Assembly (NCBI GenBank): GCA_900299075.1
Contig: OMIK01000100.1
Span: forward strand, 1-61,416
DNA length: 61,416 bases
Direction of reading: 5' to 3'
Source of the DNA: Chlorobi bacterium Chlorobi_1
GTDB taxonomy: Bacteria > Bacteroidota > Chlorobiia > Chlorobiales > Chlorobiaceae
Shown: in pieces, positions 1 to 9,722 of the stretch
Numbering within the stretch: the stretch's first letter is position 1
Layout of the letters: each line of letters starts with the position of its first letter
Position numbers and translations under genes: made by a program
The notes under the pieces: generated by a model
Databases searched by the model: none
Told to the model about the DNA's origin: nothing
Seen by the model: only the letters and a program-made list of their open reading frames with translations

Positions 1-53
1 AGTTCGCCGCCGCGATCAGGGAGTTCATCCTTACCCAACCACAACCGCACTGA
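1..53 (+). CDS. C-terminal end of an upstream gene (partial)
   Basis: The first bases read in frame as [16 protein letters not shown] followed by TGA at 51-53, six bases before the tmk start. The F-x-A-x-I-R-E-F pattern is common at the C-terminus of alpha/beta hydrolases, but 16 residues are too few to name a family. The close spacing suggests transcription together with tmk. Confidence 0.4.
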   Translation, partial: FAAAIREFILTQPQPH

Positions 54-58
54 ACGCC

Positions 59-712
59 ATGCTCATAACCTTCGAGGGTATCGACGGGGCCGGCAAATCG
101 ACCCAGGTCGTCAAGCTGAAACGGCACCTGCAGGAGCTGGGCCGGGAGGTCATGACGCTGCGGGAGCCGGGCGGCACCGAGGTATGCGAAAACATCCGCG
201 AGCTGCTGCTCCAAAGCAAGCACGACATCGCGCCGGTCGCCGAGCTGCTGCTCTTCGCCGCAAGCCGCGCCGAACTGGTCGAAAAGGTGGTGGTGCCTGC
301 ACTCGGGAAGGGCACCGTCGTCATCCTCGACCGCTTCTCGGACTCCACCACGGCCTACCAGGGCTACGGCCGCGGCCTGAGCCTGGAGCTGCTCGGCAAG
401 GTCAACGGCATCGCGACCTTCGGCCTCCGCCCCGACATCACCTTCTACCTCGACATCTCCCCCGAGGACGCCCTGATCAGGAAGTTCTCGGAGAAGTCGC
501 TGCCCCTCGCCTTCGACTCGGAAGAGCTGGACCGGATGGAGAGCTCCGGGCTCGAGTTCTACCGGAAGGTGCGCGACGGGTACCTCCGGCTGCAGGAGGC
601 GGAACCGGAACGGATCGTGCTGCTCGACGCCCAGCTCCCCCCCGCGACGCTGCATGAGCAGATCTCGGCGCTGGTGGAGGCTCGCCAGGCATCGCGCCAG
701 GGGCAGGAGTAA
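59..712 (+). CDS. tmk: Thymidylate kinase
   Basis: Phosphorylates dTMP to dTDP with ATP in the cytoplasm, for dTTP supply. The 217-residue protein has the usual family length. It carries the P-loop GIDGAGKST at residues 7-15, the REPGGT motif at 35-40 and the DR(F/Y/H) motif as [12 protein letters not shown] from residue 91, all diagnostic of Tmk. The ATG at 59 places the P-loop at the standard distance from the N-terminus. It sits six bases after the tail of an upstream gene and is followed by an AT-rich gap of about 135 bases before the next gene, which probably holds that gene's promoter. Confidence 0.95.
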   Translation: MLITFEGIDGAGKSTQVVKLKRHLQELGREVMTLREPGGTEVCENIRELLLQSKHDIAPVAELLLFAASRAELVEKVVVPALGKGTVVILDRFSDSTTAYQGYGRGLSLELLGKVNGIATFGLRPDITFYLDISPEDALIRKFSEKSLPLAFDSEELDRMESSGLEFYRKVRDGYLRLQEAEPERIVLLDAQLPPATLHEQISALVEARQASRQGQE

Positions 713-847
713 ATGCCGTGACCGGTCGGGGAAAGGAAACTCCGATCTCCGATTGTGCGTTAAAATGGCGTTCATTCAACCATATGGCCCATTTTTTTCG
801 TACATTATCGTTCAAGTACTTCGTTATTTTCCTTCAGTCGGCTTCGT

Positions 848-2110
848 ATGCACAACACCATCGTCAAGGAAAGAAGTCTTCGAACCTGCAACTTCCCTAT
901 CACGCTGCAGGACATCAGGACGCTCAAAGAGCTCTATCGCCTTAAAGCAGAGACGAGGGACCTTCGCGAGCCCATCGTCAAGAACATCATGAAGCAGCGG
1001 GTCGTGGGCAAGGGCTGCATGGAGTCCCTGAAGAACGCGCTCTACTCGCTCGAGACCATCTACATCGACGACTACACCGGCCAGCGCCTGCTGCGCCTCG
1101 ACGGCATGAAACAGATCGAGGTCGACCTGACCTACGAGATCCGCGAGCTGCAGAAGGACATCTACTACCTCGAGTATGGCGAGGACCGCTTCATCGAGTA
1201 CCTGGCCAAGTTCATCCCGGGCTTCACCGACTACGTGAGCCAGGGGGTGGAGATGCTGCGGGGCAAGCACTTCAGCGCCTTCATCACCGACCGCGACGGC
1301 ACCACCAACAACTACTGCGGCCGCTACCGCTCCTCGATCCAGCCGATCTACAACTCGGTGTTCCTGTCGCGCTTCGCCAAGAACTGCTGCGACTACCCGC
1401 TGATCATCACCTCGGCACCGCTCAAGGATTTCGGCATCCTGAACGTGTCGATCAACCCCGAGCACATCTTCGTGTACGCCGGCTCGAAAGGGCGCGAGTT
1501 CATCGACGTCGAAGGGCGCTTCAGCTCATTCCCGATCGAGAAGAGCAAGCAGGAGCAGATCCAGCTGCTCAACGAGCGGATGCAGCTGATCCTGCTCGAC
1601 CCCTCGTTCGAGAAGTTCAACTTCATCGGCTCGGCGCTGCAGATCAAGTTCGGCCAGACCACCATCGCCCGCCAGGATATCACCCGCTCGGTCAACGAGG
1701 CCGAATCGGCGGACTTCCTCGAGAAGGTCAAGGGGATCGTCAGGGAGATCGACCCGGAGGGCAAGAACTTCAGGATCGAGGACACCGGCCTGGACATCGA
1801 GATCATCCTCACCATCGACGTCGACCCGTCGACCGGCCAGATCAGGGACTTCGACAAGGGCGACGGCCTCGAATTCATCTGCCGCGAACTCGGCATCGAA
1901 AAAGCGAAGGGCCCGGTGCTGGTCTGCGGCGACACCTCCTCCGACCTGCCCATGCTGAAGAAAGCCATGGATATGTACGACGACGTCTGGGCCATCTTCG
2001 TCACCAGGGACGAAAAGCTGATAAAGAGCGTCCGCGAGATGTGCCCGAAGAGCTACATGGTGCCCTACCCGGACATCCTCCTGACCATACTGGGACTGCT
2101 CTCCCTCTGA
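848..2110 (+). CDS. HAD-superfamily phosphatase, trehalose-phosphatase-like
   Basis: A 420-residue protein with a HAD hydrolase core: motif I is DRDGT at about 148-152 (the nucleophile Asp should be D148), a Thr/Ser motif II lies in IITSAPLKD, and GDTSSD at about 361-366 is motif IV, typical of sugar-phosphate phosphatases of the trehalose/sucrose-phosphatase kind. The N-terminal 140 residues are an extension I do not recognise. It lies 43 bases before a beta-phosphoglucomutase/GH65 fusion, so a role in disaccharide (trehalose-like) metabolism is inferred from motifs and context. The exact substrate cannot be read from the sequence. Confidence 0.7.
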   Translation: MHNTIVKERSLRTCNFPITLQDIRTLKELYRLKAETRDLREPIVKNIMKQRVVGKGCMESLKNALYSLETIYIDDYTGQRLLRLDGMKQIEVDLTYEIRELQKDIYYLEYGEDRFIEYLAKFIPGFTDYVSQGVEMLRGKHFSAFITDRDGTTNNYCGRYRSSIQPIYNSVFLSRFAKNCCDYPLIITSAPLKDFGILNVSINPEHIFVYAGSKGREFIDVEGRFSSFPIEKSKQEQIQLLNERMQLILLDPSFEKFNFIGSALQIKFGQTTIARQDITRSVNEAESADFLEKVKGIVREIDPEGKNFRIEDTGLDIEIILTIDVDPSTGQIRDFDKGDGLEFICRELGIEKAKGPVLVCGDTSSDLPMLKKAMDMYDDVWAIFVTRDEKLIKSVREMCPKSYMVPYPDILLTILGLLSL

Positions 2111-2153
2111 GAAAACGAACCATATCAATCAACCAATTCACCGCATCCATTCG

Positions 2154-5100
2154 ATGAGCATCAACTTCAAAGGCGTCATCTTCGATCTCGACGGGGTCAT
2201 CACCGGAACGGCCAAGATCCACAGCCTCGCATGGGAAGCCATGTTCAACTCCTTCCTGAAAAACTACGCGGAGGTCAACAACGAACCCTACGTCCCGTTC
2301 GATCCGGCGCACGACTACCTGAAGTACGTCGATGGAAAACCGAGGATGGAGGGGGTGAAGAGCTTCCTGGCATCGAGGGATATCGAGCTCCCTTACGGCG
2401 AACTGGACGACATCCCGGAGCAGGAGACCGTCTGCGGCCTCGGCAACAGGAAGAACAGCCTCTTCACGGAGATCCTCATCAAGGAGGGGCCCGAGGTCTT
2501 CCACACCTCGGTCGACTTCATCAAGGCGCTCAAGGCGCGCGGCGTCCGGATCGGCATCGCCTCGTCGAGCCGCAACTGCAAGCTCATCCTCGAACTGTCG
2601 CATCTCGAGGAGCTCTTCGAGACCAGGGTCGACGGCGAGGTCTCCATCGAACTGAAGCTCAAGGGCAAGCCGAACCCCGACATCTTCATCACCGCCGCCG
2701 CAAACCTTGGCCTCGAGCCGCACGAGTGCGTCGTGGTCGAGGATGCCATCTCGGGCGTGCAGGCCGGCGCCAGAGGCAACTTCGGGCTCGTGCTCGGCAT
2801 CGCGCGCGAGATCGAGGGGATCAAGCTCAAGGAGCAGGGTGCGGACATCGTGGTCAGGGACCTCGGCGAGATCACCATCCCGGAGATCGAGCAGTGGTTC
2901 GGCCGCGAGCTGGAGAACGAGGGCTGGAACGTCCGTTTCGACTCCTGGGCACCGCGCGAGGAGAAGCTGCGCGAAGCGCTCACCTCGACCGGCAACGGCT
3001 ACATGGGGGTCAGGGGCGCCTTCGAGTGCGGCGCGCAGTCGAACCACCACTACCCCGGCACCTACCTGGCGGGCATCTTCAACAAGCTCCCCTCAGAAGT
3101 CCACGGCCAGACCGTCTGGAACAACGACATGGTCAACTGCCCGAACTGGATCTCCATCGAGTTCCGGATCGGCAGCGGCGAGTTCATCAACCCGCTCGAC
3201 CAGAAGATCCTGAGCTACACGCAGAACCTGGACCTCCGCCGCGCCCTCATGGAGCGCGAGATCGTCATCCAGGACACCCTCGGCTGGATCACCAAGATCC
3301 GCAGCGAGCGATTCTGCAGCATGGAGAACCCGCACCTGGCCGCCGTAAGGTTCACCATCGTGCCGGTCAACTACAGCGCCGAGGTCGAGATCCGTTCGGC
3401 CATCGACGGCAGGGTACAGAACAAGGGGGTTGCACGTTACGGCAGCCTCGCCTCCGACCACCTCGAGCATGTCGACCACGGGCAGGCGGGCGATGCCCTG
3501 TTCCTGCATGTCCGCACGAACCACTCGCACTACGACATCGTCACCCACGCGCGCACCAGCGCCAGCTGCACCCTCGGCAAGAGCCTCTCGGCCGAGCGCA
3601 CGGTCATCAGCTCGCCCCGCTTCATCAGCGAGCGCTTCAGGCTCCCCCTCTCCGCCGAGCAGGGATGCTCCGTCGAAAAGGTGGTGTCGATCCACACCTC
3701 GCTCGACCACGGCCGCCCCGATCCGGTTGCGGCAGGCCGGGCCAGCCTCGCGTCCGCCGGCGGATTCGACGAGCTGTTCGCCGCCCACTGCAAGGCCTGG
3801 GCTGCCATCTGGGACCGCGCAGACATGAAGATCGCCGGTGACCGATTCTCGCAGAAGGTGCTCCGCCTGCACATCTACCACCTGATCGCCACCGCTTCGC
3901 CGCACAACCGCGCCATCGACGCGGGCATGCCGGCACGCGGCCTGAACGGCGAGGCCTACCGCGGCCACATCTTCTGGGACGAGATCTACATCTTCCCCTT
4001 CTTCAACCAGCATGCGCCCCAGGTCACCCGAGCGCTGCTCATGTACCGCTTCCGCAGGCTCGACGCCGCACGCGAGTACGCCCGTGAAAACGGCTACAAG
4101 GGGGCGATGTTCCCCTGGCAGACCGCCGACGACGGCAAGGAGGAGACCCAGGTCATCCACTTCAACCCGAAGAGCGGCGCCTGGGATCCCGACCTCAGCT
4201 GCCGCCAGCGCCACGTCTCGATCGCTGTCTTCTACAACACCTGGCGCTACGTGCACGACACCGCTGACACGGAGTTCCTGAACGGCTACGGCGCCGAGAT
4301 GATGTTCGAGGTCGCCCGCTTCTGGTCGAGCATCGCCACCCTCTCCCCCGATACCGGCCGCTACCACATCGAGGGGGTCATGGGCCCCGACGAGTTCCAC
4401 GAGGAGCTTCCCGGCTCGGGCAAGCACGGCGTCAGGGACAACTCCTACACCAACATCATGACGGTGTGGCTGCTCGAAAAGGCGCTCGAGATCAGCGAGA
4501 AGCTCGACCCCGAGGTGATGGACCGCCTGATGGAGAAGATCCACATCGGCCACGACGAGTTCTCGCGCTGGCGCGACATCTGCAGCCGCATGAACGTCCT
4601 GGTCGACCGCGACGGCATCCTCGAGCAGTTCGACGGCTACATGGGGCTCAAGGAGCTCGACTGGGAGCACTACAAGCACAAGTATGGCAACATCCACCGG
4701 ATGGATCGCATCCTGAAGGCCGAGGGCGACACCCCTGACCACTACAAGGTCGCCAAGCAGGCCGACGTGCTGATGACCTTCTACACCCTCACCCCGGGGG
4801 AGGTGTGCCGCATCCTCGAACGGCTCGGCTACCACATCGCCGACCCGGCGAGGTTCGTCAGGCAGAACTACGCCTACTACGAGCCGCGCACGAGCCACGG
4901 CTCCACCCTCAGCAAGGTGGTCCACTCGATCATCTCCAGCTACCTGCACGACGGGCACGAAACCGCCTGGAGCTGGTTCGCCGAGGCCCTGAAGAGCGAC
5001 ATCCAGGATACCCAGGGCGGCACCACACAGGAGGGCATCCACTGCGGCGTGATGGCCGGCACGATCGACACCGTGACCCGCTACTTCGCCGGCATCTCCT

Positions 5101-5321
5101 TCGACGACGGCATCCTGAACGTCGTTCCGAACCTCCCGGCTCACTGGAAGCGGTTCGAGACGAAGCTCTGCTTCCGGAACAGCTGGTACCGCATGGTGCT
5201 CTCCCCCTCGGAGATCGCCGTGACGCTGGTCGACTCCCCTGCCGCCGAACTGAAGGCAAGGCTGGCCGGGCACGAGGTCACGCTCGCCAAAGGCACCGAA
5301 TCGAGGGTTGCCCTCGGTTGA
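2154..5321 (+). CDS. Fused beta-phosphoglucomutase / GH65 disaccharide phosphorylase
   Basis: A 1055-residue two-domain enzyme. Residues 1 to about 250 form a HAD beta-phosphoglucomutase domain (DLDGV at 11-15, later [14 protein letters not shown] and VVEDAISGV motifs). Residues from about 260 to the end are glycoside hydrolase family 65 (maltose/trehalose/kojibiose phosphorylase type). E747 in GPDEFHEE is the expected general acid, and SHGSTLS and [11 protein letters not shown] are the expected phosphate-binding loops. GH65 enzymes split an alpha-glucoside with phosphate into beta-glucose 1-phosphate and a sugar; the mutase domain would turn that into glucose 6-phosphate in one polypeptide. 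The substrate is inferred. It is followed by a strong terminator. Confidence 0.88.
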   Translation: MSINFKGVIFDLDGVITGTAKIHSLAWEAMFNSFLKNYAEVNNEPYVPFDPAHDYLKYVDGKPRMEGVKSFLASRDIELPYGELDDIPEQETVCGLGNRKNSLFTEILIKEGPEVFHTSVDFIKALKARGVRIGIASSSRNCKLILELSHLEELFETRVDGEVSIELKLKGKPNPDIFITAAANLGLEPHECVVVEDAISGVQAGARGNFGLVLGIAREIEGIKLKEQGADIVVRDLGEITIPEIEQWFGRELENEGWNVRFDSWAPREEKLREALTSTGNGYMGVRGAFECGAQSNHHYPGTYLAGIFNKLPSEVHGQTVWNNDMVNCPNWISIEFRIGSGEFINPLDQKILSYTQNLDLRRALMEREIVIQDTLGWITKIRSERFCSMENPHLAAVRFTIVPVNYSAEVEIRSAIDGRVQNKGVARYGSLASDHLEHVDHGQAGDALFLHVRTNHSHYDIVTHARTSASCTLGKSLSAERTVISSPRFISERFRLPLSAEQGCSVEKVVSIHTSLDHGRPDPVAAGRASLASAGGFDELFAAHCKAWAAIWDRADMKIAGDRFSQKVLRLHIYHLIATASPHNRAIDAGMPARGLNGEAYRGHIFWDEIYIFPFFNQHAPQVTRALLMYRFRRLDAAREYARENGYKGAMFPWQTADDGKEETQVIHFNPKSGAWDPDLSCRQRHVSIAVFYNTWRYVHDTADTEFLNGYGAEMMFEVARFWSSIATLSPDTGRYHIEGVMGPDEFHEELPGSGKHGVRDNSYTNIMTVWLLEKALEISEKLDPEVMDRLMEKIHIGHDEFSRWRDICSRMNVLVDRDGILEQFDGYMGLKELDWEHYKHKYGNIHRMDRILKAEGDTPDHYKVAKQADVLMTFYTLTPGEVCRILERLGYHIADPARFVRQNYAYYEPRTSHGSTLSKVVHSIISSYLHDGHETAWSWFAEALKSDIQDTQGGTTQEGIHCGVMAGTIDTVTRYFAGISFDDGILNVVPNLPAHWKRFETKLCFRNSWYRMVLSPSEIAVTLVDSPAAELKARLAGHEVTLAKGTESRVALG

Positions 5322-5328
5322 CGCACGA

Positions 5329-5360
5329 AGCCGGGAGGGCCGTCCCCTCCCGGCTTTGTT
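5329..5360 (+). terminator. Rho-independent terminator after the GH65 fusion
   Basis: An 11-bp stem AGCCGGGAGGG/CCCTCCCGGCT with a short loop, followed by TTTGTTT. It starts seven bases after the stop codon of the phosphorylase and separates it from queA. Confidence 0.85.
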
Positions 5361-5435
5361 TATTTGGCATGCAAACACTATATACACTGGTTAACCGGTT
5401 CCCAGGGACCTTCACCCATTGACCCTTACCTGCAT

Positions 5436-6476
5436 ATGCGGCTCTCGAACTTTCGCTATACGCTTCCCAAGACCAGGATCGCCGACCACCCGGAATCCCC
5501 CCGCGATGCCTGCAAGCTGATGGTGCTGAACCGTCGCAAGAAGGAGATCGAGCACAAGGTCTTCACCGACATCGTCTCCTTCTTCAAGAAGGGCGACCTG
5601 CTGGTGGTGAACAACAGCCGCGTCTTCCCGGCCAAGATCTTCGGACAGAAGGAGAAGACCGATGCCAAGATCGAGGTATTCCTGCTCAGGGAGCTGAACA
5701 AGGAGGCCGGACTCTGGGACGTGCTGGTCGATCCGGCCAGGAAGGTGCGCGTGGGCAACAAGATCTACTTCGAGGACGACGTGGTGGCCGAAGTGGTGGA
5801 CAACACCACCTCCAGGGGGCGCACGATCCGGTTCCTCAACCCCGAGATCGACGTCTTCGAGATGGTCAACAAGATCGGCCATGTGCCGCTCCCGCCCTAC
5901 TTCACCCGCAAGCCCAAGGAGTGCGACCGCGAGGACTACCAGACCGTCTACGCCAGCCAGACCGGGGCCGTGGTGGCGCCGATGGCCGGGCTGCACTTCA
6001 CCATGCCGCTCCTGCAGCAGATCCAGAAGATCGGCGTCAAGATCCTGCCGATCACGCTCCATCCGAGCCTGAGCACCTTCAACGCGATCGAGGTCGAGGA
6101 TGTCTCGAAGCACAAGATGGACTCCGAGTACTTCAACATCCCCTACCAGACGGCCATGGAGATCAACGAGACCAAGGTCAACAAGTCCGGCAGGGTCTTC
6201 GTGGTGGGCACCACCACCTGCCGTGCGCTCGAGGCCAACGCGACCGTCGAGGGGAAGATCAAGTTCGGCCAGGGCTGGACCGACAAGTTCATCTACCCGC
6301 CCTACCACTTCAAGGTCACCGACGCGCTCATCACCAACTTCCAGCAGCCCGAGACGACCCTCATGATGGTGGTCAGCGCCTTTGCGGAGCACCGCCTGCT
6401 GATGGACTCCTACAAGACGGCGCTGAAGAACAACTACCGCTTCCTCGCCTACGGGGACGCCATGCTCATCTGCTGA
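5436..6476 (+). CDS. queA: S-adenosylmethionine:tRNA ribosyltransferase-isomerase
   Basis: Transfers the ribosyl part of AdoMet to preQ1 in tRNA, forming epoxyqueuosine in queuosine synthesis. The 346-residue product shows the family hallmarks: an N-terminal region with FRYTLPK and the PARKVRVG segment, then PLPPYFTRKP, YQTVYA and AGLHFT, and a C-terminal FIYPPYHFKV / ITNFQQPETTLMM block. An upstream in-frame ATG at 5364 would add 24 residues with no family resemblance, so the ATG at 5436, giving MRLSNFRYTLPK, is preferred. It is followed five bases later by ispD, probably in the same transcript. Confidence 0.95.
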   Translation: MRLSNFRYTLPKTRIADHPESPRDACKLMVLNRRKKEIEHKVFTDIVSFFKKGDLLVVNNSRVFPAKIFGQKEKTDAKIEVFLLRELNKEAGLWDVLVDPARKVRVGNKIYFEDDVVAEVVDNTTSRGRTIRFLNPEIDVFEMVNKIGHVPLPPYFTRKPKECDREDYQTVYASQTGAVVAPMAGLHFTMPLLQQIQKIGVKILPITLHPSLSTFNAIEVEDVSKHKMDSEYFNIPYQTAMEINETKVNKSGRVFVVGTTTCRALEANATVEGKIKFGQGWTDKFIYPPYHFKVTDALITNFQQPETTLMMVVSAFAEHRLLMDSYKTALKNNYRFLAYGDAMLIC

Positions 6477-6481
6477 GGCGC

Positions 6482-7225
6482 ATGGGGACCTATGTCATCA
6501 TCGCGGCCAGCGGCGTGGGCAAACGCATGAACCTGGAGGGTGGCCTGAGCAAGCAGATGCTGCTCGTCGGCGGCCTGCCGGTGATCTGCCACACCCTGAA
6601 GGCGTTCGAGGAGGCCGAAACCGTCGAAGCCGTCTACGTGGCCACGAAGGCCGACTCCATCGACCAGATCGGTGAGATGGCCGCCGGACAGGGGTTCGGC
6701 AAGGTGCGAGCCGTCATCGAAGGCGGCGCTGAGCGCCAGGATTCGATCGCCAACTGCATGGCGATGATCGAAAAAGAGATCGCCGCTTCAGGAAAGATGC
6801 CCGACGCCATCCTCGTGCACGACGGCGCCCGCCCCTTCATCCAGCCCGGCGAGATCGACGATATCGCGCACCTCTCCGCACAGTACGGCGCCTGCGTCCC
6901 GGCCAACAGGCCGAAAGACACCATCAAGTTCGTCGGCAACTCGCCCGGGCTCTTCGGGGAGACCCTCGACCGCAGCCGTCTGCTGCAGGTGCAGACCCCG
7001 CAGGGATTCGCACCCGAAAAGCTGATCGAGGCGCACCGCAAGGCCCGTCAGGAGGGCTATTACGCCACCGACGACGCGGCCCTCGTCGAACGCTACTTCC
7101 CGGAACAGGGCATCCGCATCTACGAGACCGGCTACCACAACATCAAGATCACCACCCCGGAGGATGTGTTCATCGGAGAGGCGATCCTGGCGAGCCTGAA
7201 GGCGCGGAGGGAAGAAAGGAATTAA
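6482..7225 (+). CDS. ispD: 2-C-methyl-D-erythritol 4-phosphate cytidylyltransferase
   Basis: Third step of the non-mevalonate isoprenoid pathway: makes CDP-methylerythritol from MEP and CTP. This feeds carotenoids, quinone tails and the farnesyl or other tails of bacteriochlorophylls. The 247-residue protein begins with the nucleotidyltransferase signature IIAASGVGKRM and SKQML, and has HDGARPF, RPKDTIK, QTPQGF, TDDAAL and NIKITTPED, all standard IspD motifs. The reading frame is open far upstream within queA, but the ATG at 6482, five bases after the queA stop, gives the correct N-terminus. Confidence 0.95.
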   Translation: MGTYVIIAASGVGKRMNLEGGLSKQMLLVGGLPVICHTLKAFEEAETVEAVYVATKADSIDQIGEMAAGQGFGKVRAVIEGGAERQDSIANCMAMIEKEIAASGKMPDAILVHDGARPFIQPGEIDDIAHLSAQYGACVPANRPKDTIKFVGNSPGLFGETLDRSRLLQVQTPQGFAPEKLIEAHRKARQEGYYATDDAALVERYFPEQGIRIYETGYHNIKITTPEDVFIGEAILASLKARREERN

Positions 7226-7281
7226 ATCTCGCCCCGTGATGTTGCTTATTCCCGTGCGACCTCGTATATTAGGGGCCTTAT

Positions 7282-7355
7282 GGTGAGGTAGCTCAGTTGG
7301 TTAGAGCACAGGATTCATAACCCTGAGGTCGAGGGTTCAACTCCCTCCCTCACCA
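7282..7355 (+). tRNA. tRNA with CAU anticodon (elongator Met, or Ile2)
   Basis: A 74-nt cloverleaf. The acceptor stem GGTGAGG/CCTCACC is fully paired, the D arm contains AGCTCAGTTGGTTAGAGC, the anticodon loop is TTCATAA, and the T arm reads GAGGGTTCAACTCCCTC. The paired 1-72 position argues against initiator tRNA. A CAU anticodon also occurs in tRNA-Ile2, whose C is modified by TilS, so Met versus Ile cannot be settled by eye. The 3' CCA is not encoded. Confidence 0.92.
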
Positions 7356-7365
7356 CTCCTGAAGT

Positions 7366-7387
7366 ACCCCGGGAAGCCGGGGTTTTC
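7366..7387 (+). terminator. Terminator between the two tRNA genes
   Basis: A short stem ACCCCGG/CCGGGGT followed by TTTC, eleven bases after the CAU tRNA. It may end the tRNA transcript or act as a processing hairpin. Confidence 0.5.
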
Positions 7388-7411
7388 TTCGGGTTGTTCA
7401 GCCTTGAACAA

Positions 7412-7484
7412 GCGGGTGTAACTCAGTTGGTAGAGTGTTTGCTTCCCAAGCAAAATGTCGCGAGTTCGAATCTCGTCACCCGCT
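7412..7484 (+). tRNA. tRNA-Gly (CCC anticodon)
   Basis: A 73-nt cloverleaf with acceptor stem GCGGGTG/CACCCGC, D arm AACTCAGTTGGTAGAGT, anticodon stem TTTGC/GCAAA with loop TTCCCAA (anticodon CCC) and T arm CGAGTTCGAATCTCG. CCA is not encoded at the 3' end. Confidence 0.95.
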
Positions 7485-7543
7485 CTCTCTGCCGGCAGCC
7501 CGGAGCTGCCTCCCCCCTCCAGCACAGCACATTCCATCCCGTC

Positions 7544-7996
7544 ATGGCACAGGCATCGATCTTCACCGAACCGGTCACCCCTGAAGAGGTCAACGTATCG
7601 CAGATCGTCGAGGGACAGATGGCGCGCCACCTCGGCATGGAGATCACCGAGATCGGCCCGGGCCACATGACCGCCCGGATGCCCGTCGACCACCGCACCA
7701 TCCAGCGCATCGGCATCCTGCACGGCGGAGCATCGCTCGCCCTCGCCGAGACCGTCGGCAGCATCGCCGCCTCCTACTGCGTTGACCGCAGCAAGTTCTT
7801 TATCGTCGGCCAGGAGATCAACGCCAACCACCTCCGCCCGGTCAGGGACGGCGAAGGCTACGTCTATGCGACCGCCACCCCGGTCCACCTCGGGCGCACC
7901 TCGCAGGTCTGGGACATCCGCATCAGGAACGAGGAGGGCAAGATGGTCTGCATCAGCCGCTTCACGGTGGCCGTCCTCAGGAAACCCGAATCCTGA
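7544..7996 (+). CDS. Hotdog-fold acyl-CoA thioesterase, YdiI/MenI type
   Basis: A 150-residue hotdog thioesterase closely resembling E. coli YdiI/MenI. It shows MARHLGMEI, MPVDHRT, the active-site segment ILHGGASLALAETVGS with the catalytic Glu in LAET, and NANHLRPV. MenI hydrolyses 1,4-dihydroxy-2-naphthoyl-CoA in menaquinone synthesis, and green sulfur bacteria use menaquinone and chlorobiumquinone, so that role is plausible. The subfamily is broad and another acyl-CoA substrate is possible. The ATG at 7544 fits the family N-terminus; the open frame further upstream runs through the tRNA gene and is not coding. Confidence 0.82.
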   Translation: MAQASIFTEPVTPEEVNVSQIVEGQMARHLGMEITEIGPGHMTARMPVDHRTIQRIGILHGGASLALAETVGSIAASYCVDRSKFFIVGQEINANHLRPVRDGEGYVYATATPVHLGRTSQVWDIRIRNEEGKMVCISRFTVAVLRKPES

Positions 7997-8087
7997 CCCC
8001 GCTTTTTGACGCCCGAAGAGCCGATTTTCGGGAAACTTTTCATACCTTGAGCTTTCGTATCGTCAATCCACCCTTGAGCTCAACGGC

Positions 8088-9494
8088 ATGCTGACAGGCG
8101 ACCATTCCAACGCTGAAAACGGCACCTCCTCTTCGAACGGCGCTGCAATCACCCTCGAACGTCTGGCAGGAGAACAGAGGACACGGAAAAAGTGGCTGCT
8201 GATACAGCCGAAGAGCTCCACCAGCATGATGGTCGACTCCGGCTCGGTCAGCATGCCGCTGAACCTCATCATGGTCGCGACCCTCGCGGGCAGGTTCTTC
8301 GACGTGGACTTCCTCGACGAACGCATCGGCGACACGATCCCGGAGGACTTCTCGGGCTACGACATCGTTGCCATCACCTCGAGGAGCCTCAATGCCAGCA
8401 AGACCTACCGCATCGCCGACCGCGCCAAGGCCCAGGGCAAGATCGTGCTGCTCGGCGGCGTCCACCCCACCATGCTGCACGACGAAGCGGGCTCGCACTG
8501 CACCAGCGTCGTCTACGGCGAGATCGAATCGATCTGGGAGGAGCTTGCCACGGATATCCTGAAGGGCACGATGAAGCCCCTCTACAAGGCCTCCGAGCTC
8601 AAGCCGATGACCACGATGGCGCCGCCCGACTTCAGCTACGCCCTGAAGTCGCCCAACGTCAGGAAATACAGCTCCCGCATCCCCATCCTCGCGACCAAGG
8701 GCTGCCCGGTCGGCTGCAGCTTCTGCACCACTCCGACTGTCTACGGCAAGAGCTTCCGGTTCCGCGAGATGGACCTCGTGCTCGACGAGATGCGCTCGCA
8801 CCAGGAGCGGCTCGGAAAAAAGGCGGTCAACTTCTCCTTCATGGACGACAACATCAGCTTCCGGCCGGCCTACTTCACCGAACTGCTCGAGGGCATGGCC
8901 AGGATCGGCGTGCGCTGGAACGCCAACATCTCGATGAACTTCCTGCACAAGCCGGAGGTCGCCGAGATCGCCGGCCGCTCGGGATGCGACCTGATGAGCA
9001 TCGGCTTCGAGTCGCTCAACCCCGACGTCCTCAAGAGCATGAACAAGGGTTCCAACCGCCTGCAGAACTACGAGACCGCGGTCGGCAACCTCCACAAGAA
9101 CGGCATCGCCATCCAGGGCTACTTCATGTTCGGCTTCGACGACGACACGGAGAAGAGCTTCCAGGCCACCTACGACTTCATCATGCAGAACCGGATCGAG
9201 TTCCCGGTCTTCTCGCTGGTCACCCCCTTCCCCGGCACCCCCTTTTTCGAGGAGATGAAGCCCCGCATCCGCCACTTCGACTGGGACAAGTACGACACCT
9301 ACCATTACATGTACGAGCCGAAGAAGATCTCCGGCGAGAAGCTGCTCGACAACTTCATCAAGCTCCAGAGCGAGGTCTACAGGGGGCGCGCCATCATGAA
9401 GCGCATGCAGGGCAAGCCCCTCAACTGGGTCTGGATGGCCAACTTCGCCATGAACCGCTTCACCAGGAAGCTCAGGCCGGAAATCTACCTCTGA
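8088..9494 (+). CDS. B12-domain radical SAM protein, candidate bacteriochlorophyllide-modifying enzyme
   Basis: A 468-residue protein. Residues about 35-170 form a cobalamin-binding-type Rossmann domain (VAITSRSLN, then VLLGGVHPTM). Residues about 195-420 form a radical SAM barrel with the CxxxCxxC cluster motif GCPVGCSFC (C206, C210, C213), MDDNI, FESLNPDVL and FGFDDDTE. This architecture is shared by BchE (oxidative cyclase), BchQ and BchR (C-8 and C-12 methyltransferases) and many other enzymes. In a green sulfur bacterium a bacteriochlorophyll role is a fair guess, but the exact paralog cannot be assigned by eye, so no symbol is given. It is a single gene between a thioesterase and the convergent aspS. 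Confidence 0.75.
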   Translation: MLTGDHSNAENGTSSSNGAAITLERLAGEQRTRKKWLLIQPKSSTSMMVDSGSVSMPLNLIMVATLAGRFFDVDFLDERIGDTIPEDFSGYDIVAITSRSLNASKTYRIADRAKAQGKIVLLGGVHPTMLHDEAGSHCTSVVYGEIESIWEELATDILKGTMKPLYKASELKPMTTMAPPDFSYALKSPNVRKYSSRIPILATKGCPVGCSFCTTPTVYGKSFRFREMDLVLDEMRSHQERLGKKAVNFSFMDDNISFRPAYFTELLEGMARIGVRWNANISMNFLHKPEVAEIAGRSGCDLMSIGFESLNPDVLKSMNKGSNRLQNYETAVGNLHKNGIAIQGYFMFGFDDDTEKSFQATYDFIMQNRIEFPVFSLVTPFPGTPFFEEMKPRIRHFDWDKYDTYHYMYEPKKISGEKLLDNFIKLQSEVYRGRAIMKRMQGKPLNWVWMANFAMNRFTRKLRPEIYL

Positions 9495-9501
9495 GGAAAG
9501 C

Positions 9502-9581
9502 AAGGGACTGAAGGGACCCAAAGGGCGAACGGGACCGCAGGGACATCAATCGGTATCGAAATCGGTATCGCTGTCGATACC
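9502..9581. repeat. 9-nt-period GGGAC repeats and hairpin after the radical SAM gene
   Basis: Immediately after the stop codon come five units of about 9 nt (AAGGGACTG, AAGGGACCC, AAAGGGCGA, ACGGGACCG, CAGGGACAT; GGG starts at 9504, 9513, 9523, 9531, 9540). They are followed by a direct repeat ATCGGTATCG (9549-9558 and 9561-9570) and a perfect hairpin GGTATCG-CTGT-CGATACC (9564-9581). The hairpin has no T tract. The units match the repeats at 15.5 kb and in the dnaX linker. Confidence 0.7.
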
Positions 9582-9654
9582 CCTACGGTTTTGCCGTTTG
9601 CGGGAAAATGGGCGGGAAAGAGGGAAGAAATTCGATAGCGATAGCAACGGGAAG

Positions 9655-9696
9655 AAAACAAAAAATCCCGCAGGGTCATCTGGCCTTGCGGGATTT
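9655..9696 (-). terminator. Rho-independent terminator of aspS
   Basis: On the minus strand a 10-bp perfect stem AAATCCCGCA/TGCGGGATTT is followed by TTTTTTGTTTTC. It lies 27 bases after the aspS stop codon. Confidence 0.9.
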
Positions 9697-9722
9697 CCTG
9701 TTTCGTTCGAAAAACGGGGAGG

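Noticed and set aside
3093-5387. 764-residue minus-strand ORF opposite the GH65 fusion
   Set aside because: It is a shadow of a highly GC-biased gene. The product is low-complexity and matches no family, while the plus strand has full catalytic motifs.
7394-7543. N-terminal extension of the thioesterase through the tRNA-Gly gene
   Set aside because: The open frame runs through the tRNA. The family N-terminus fits the ATG at 7544.
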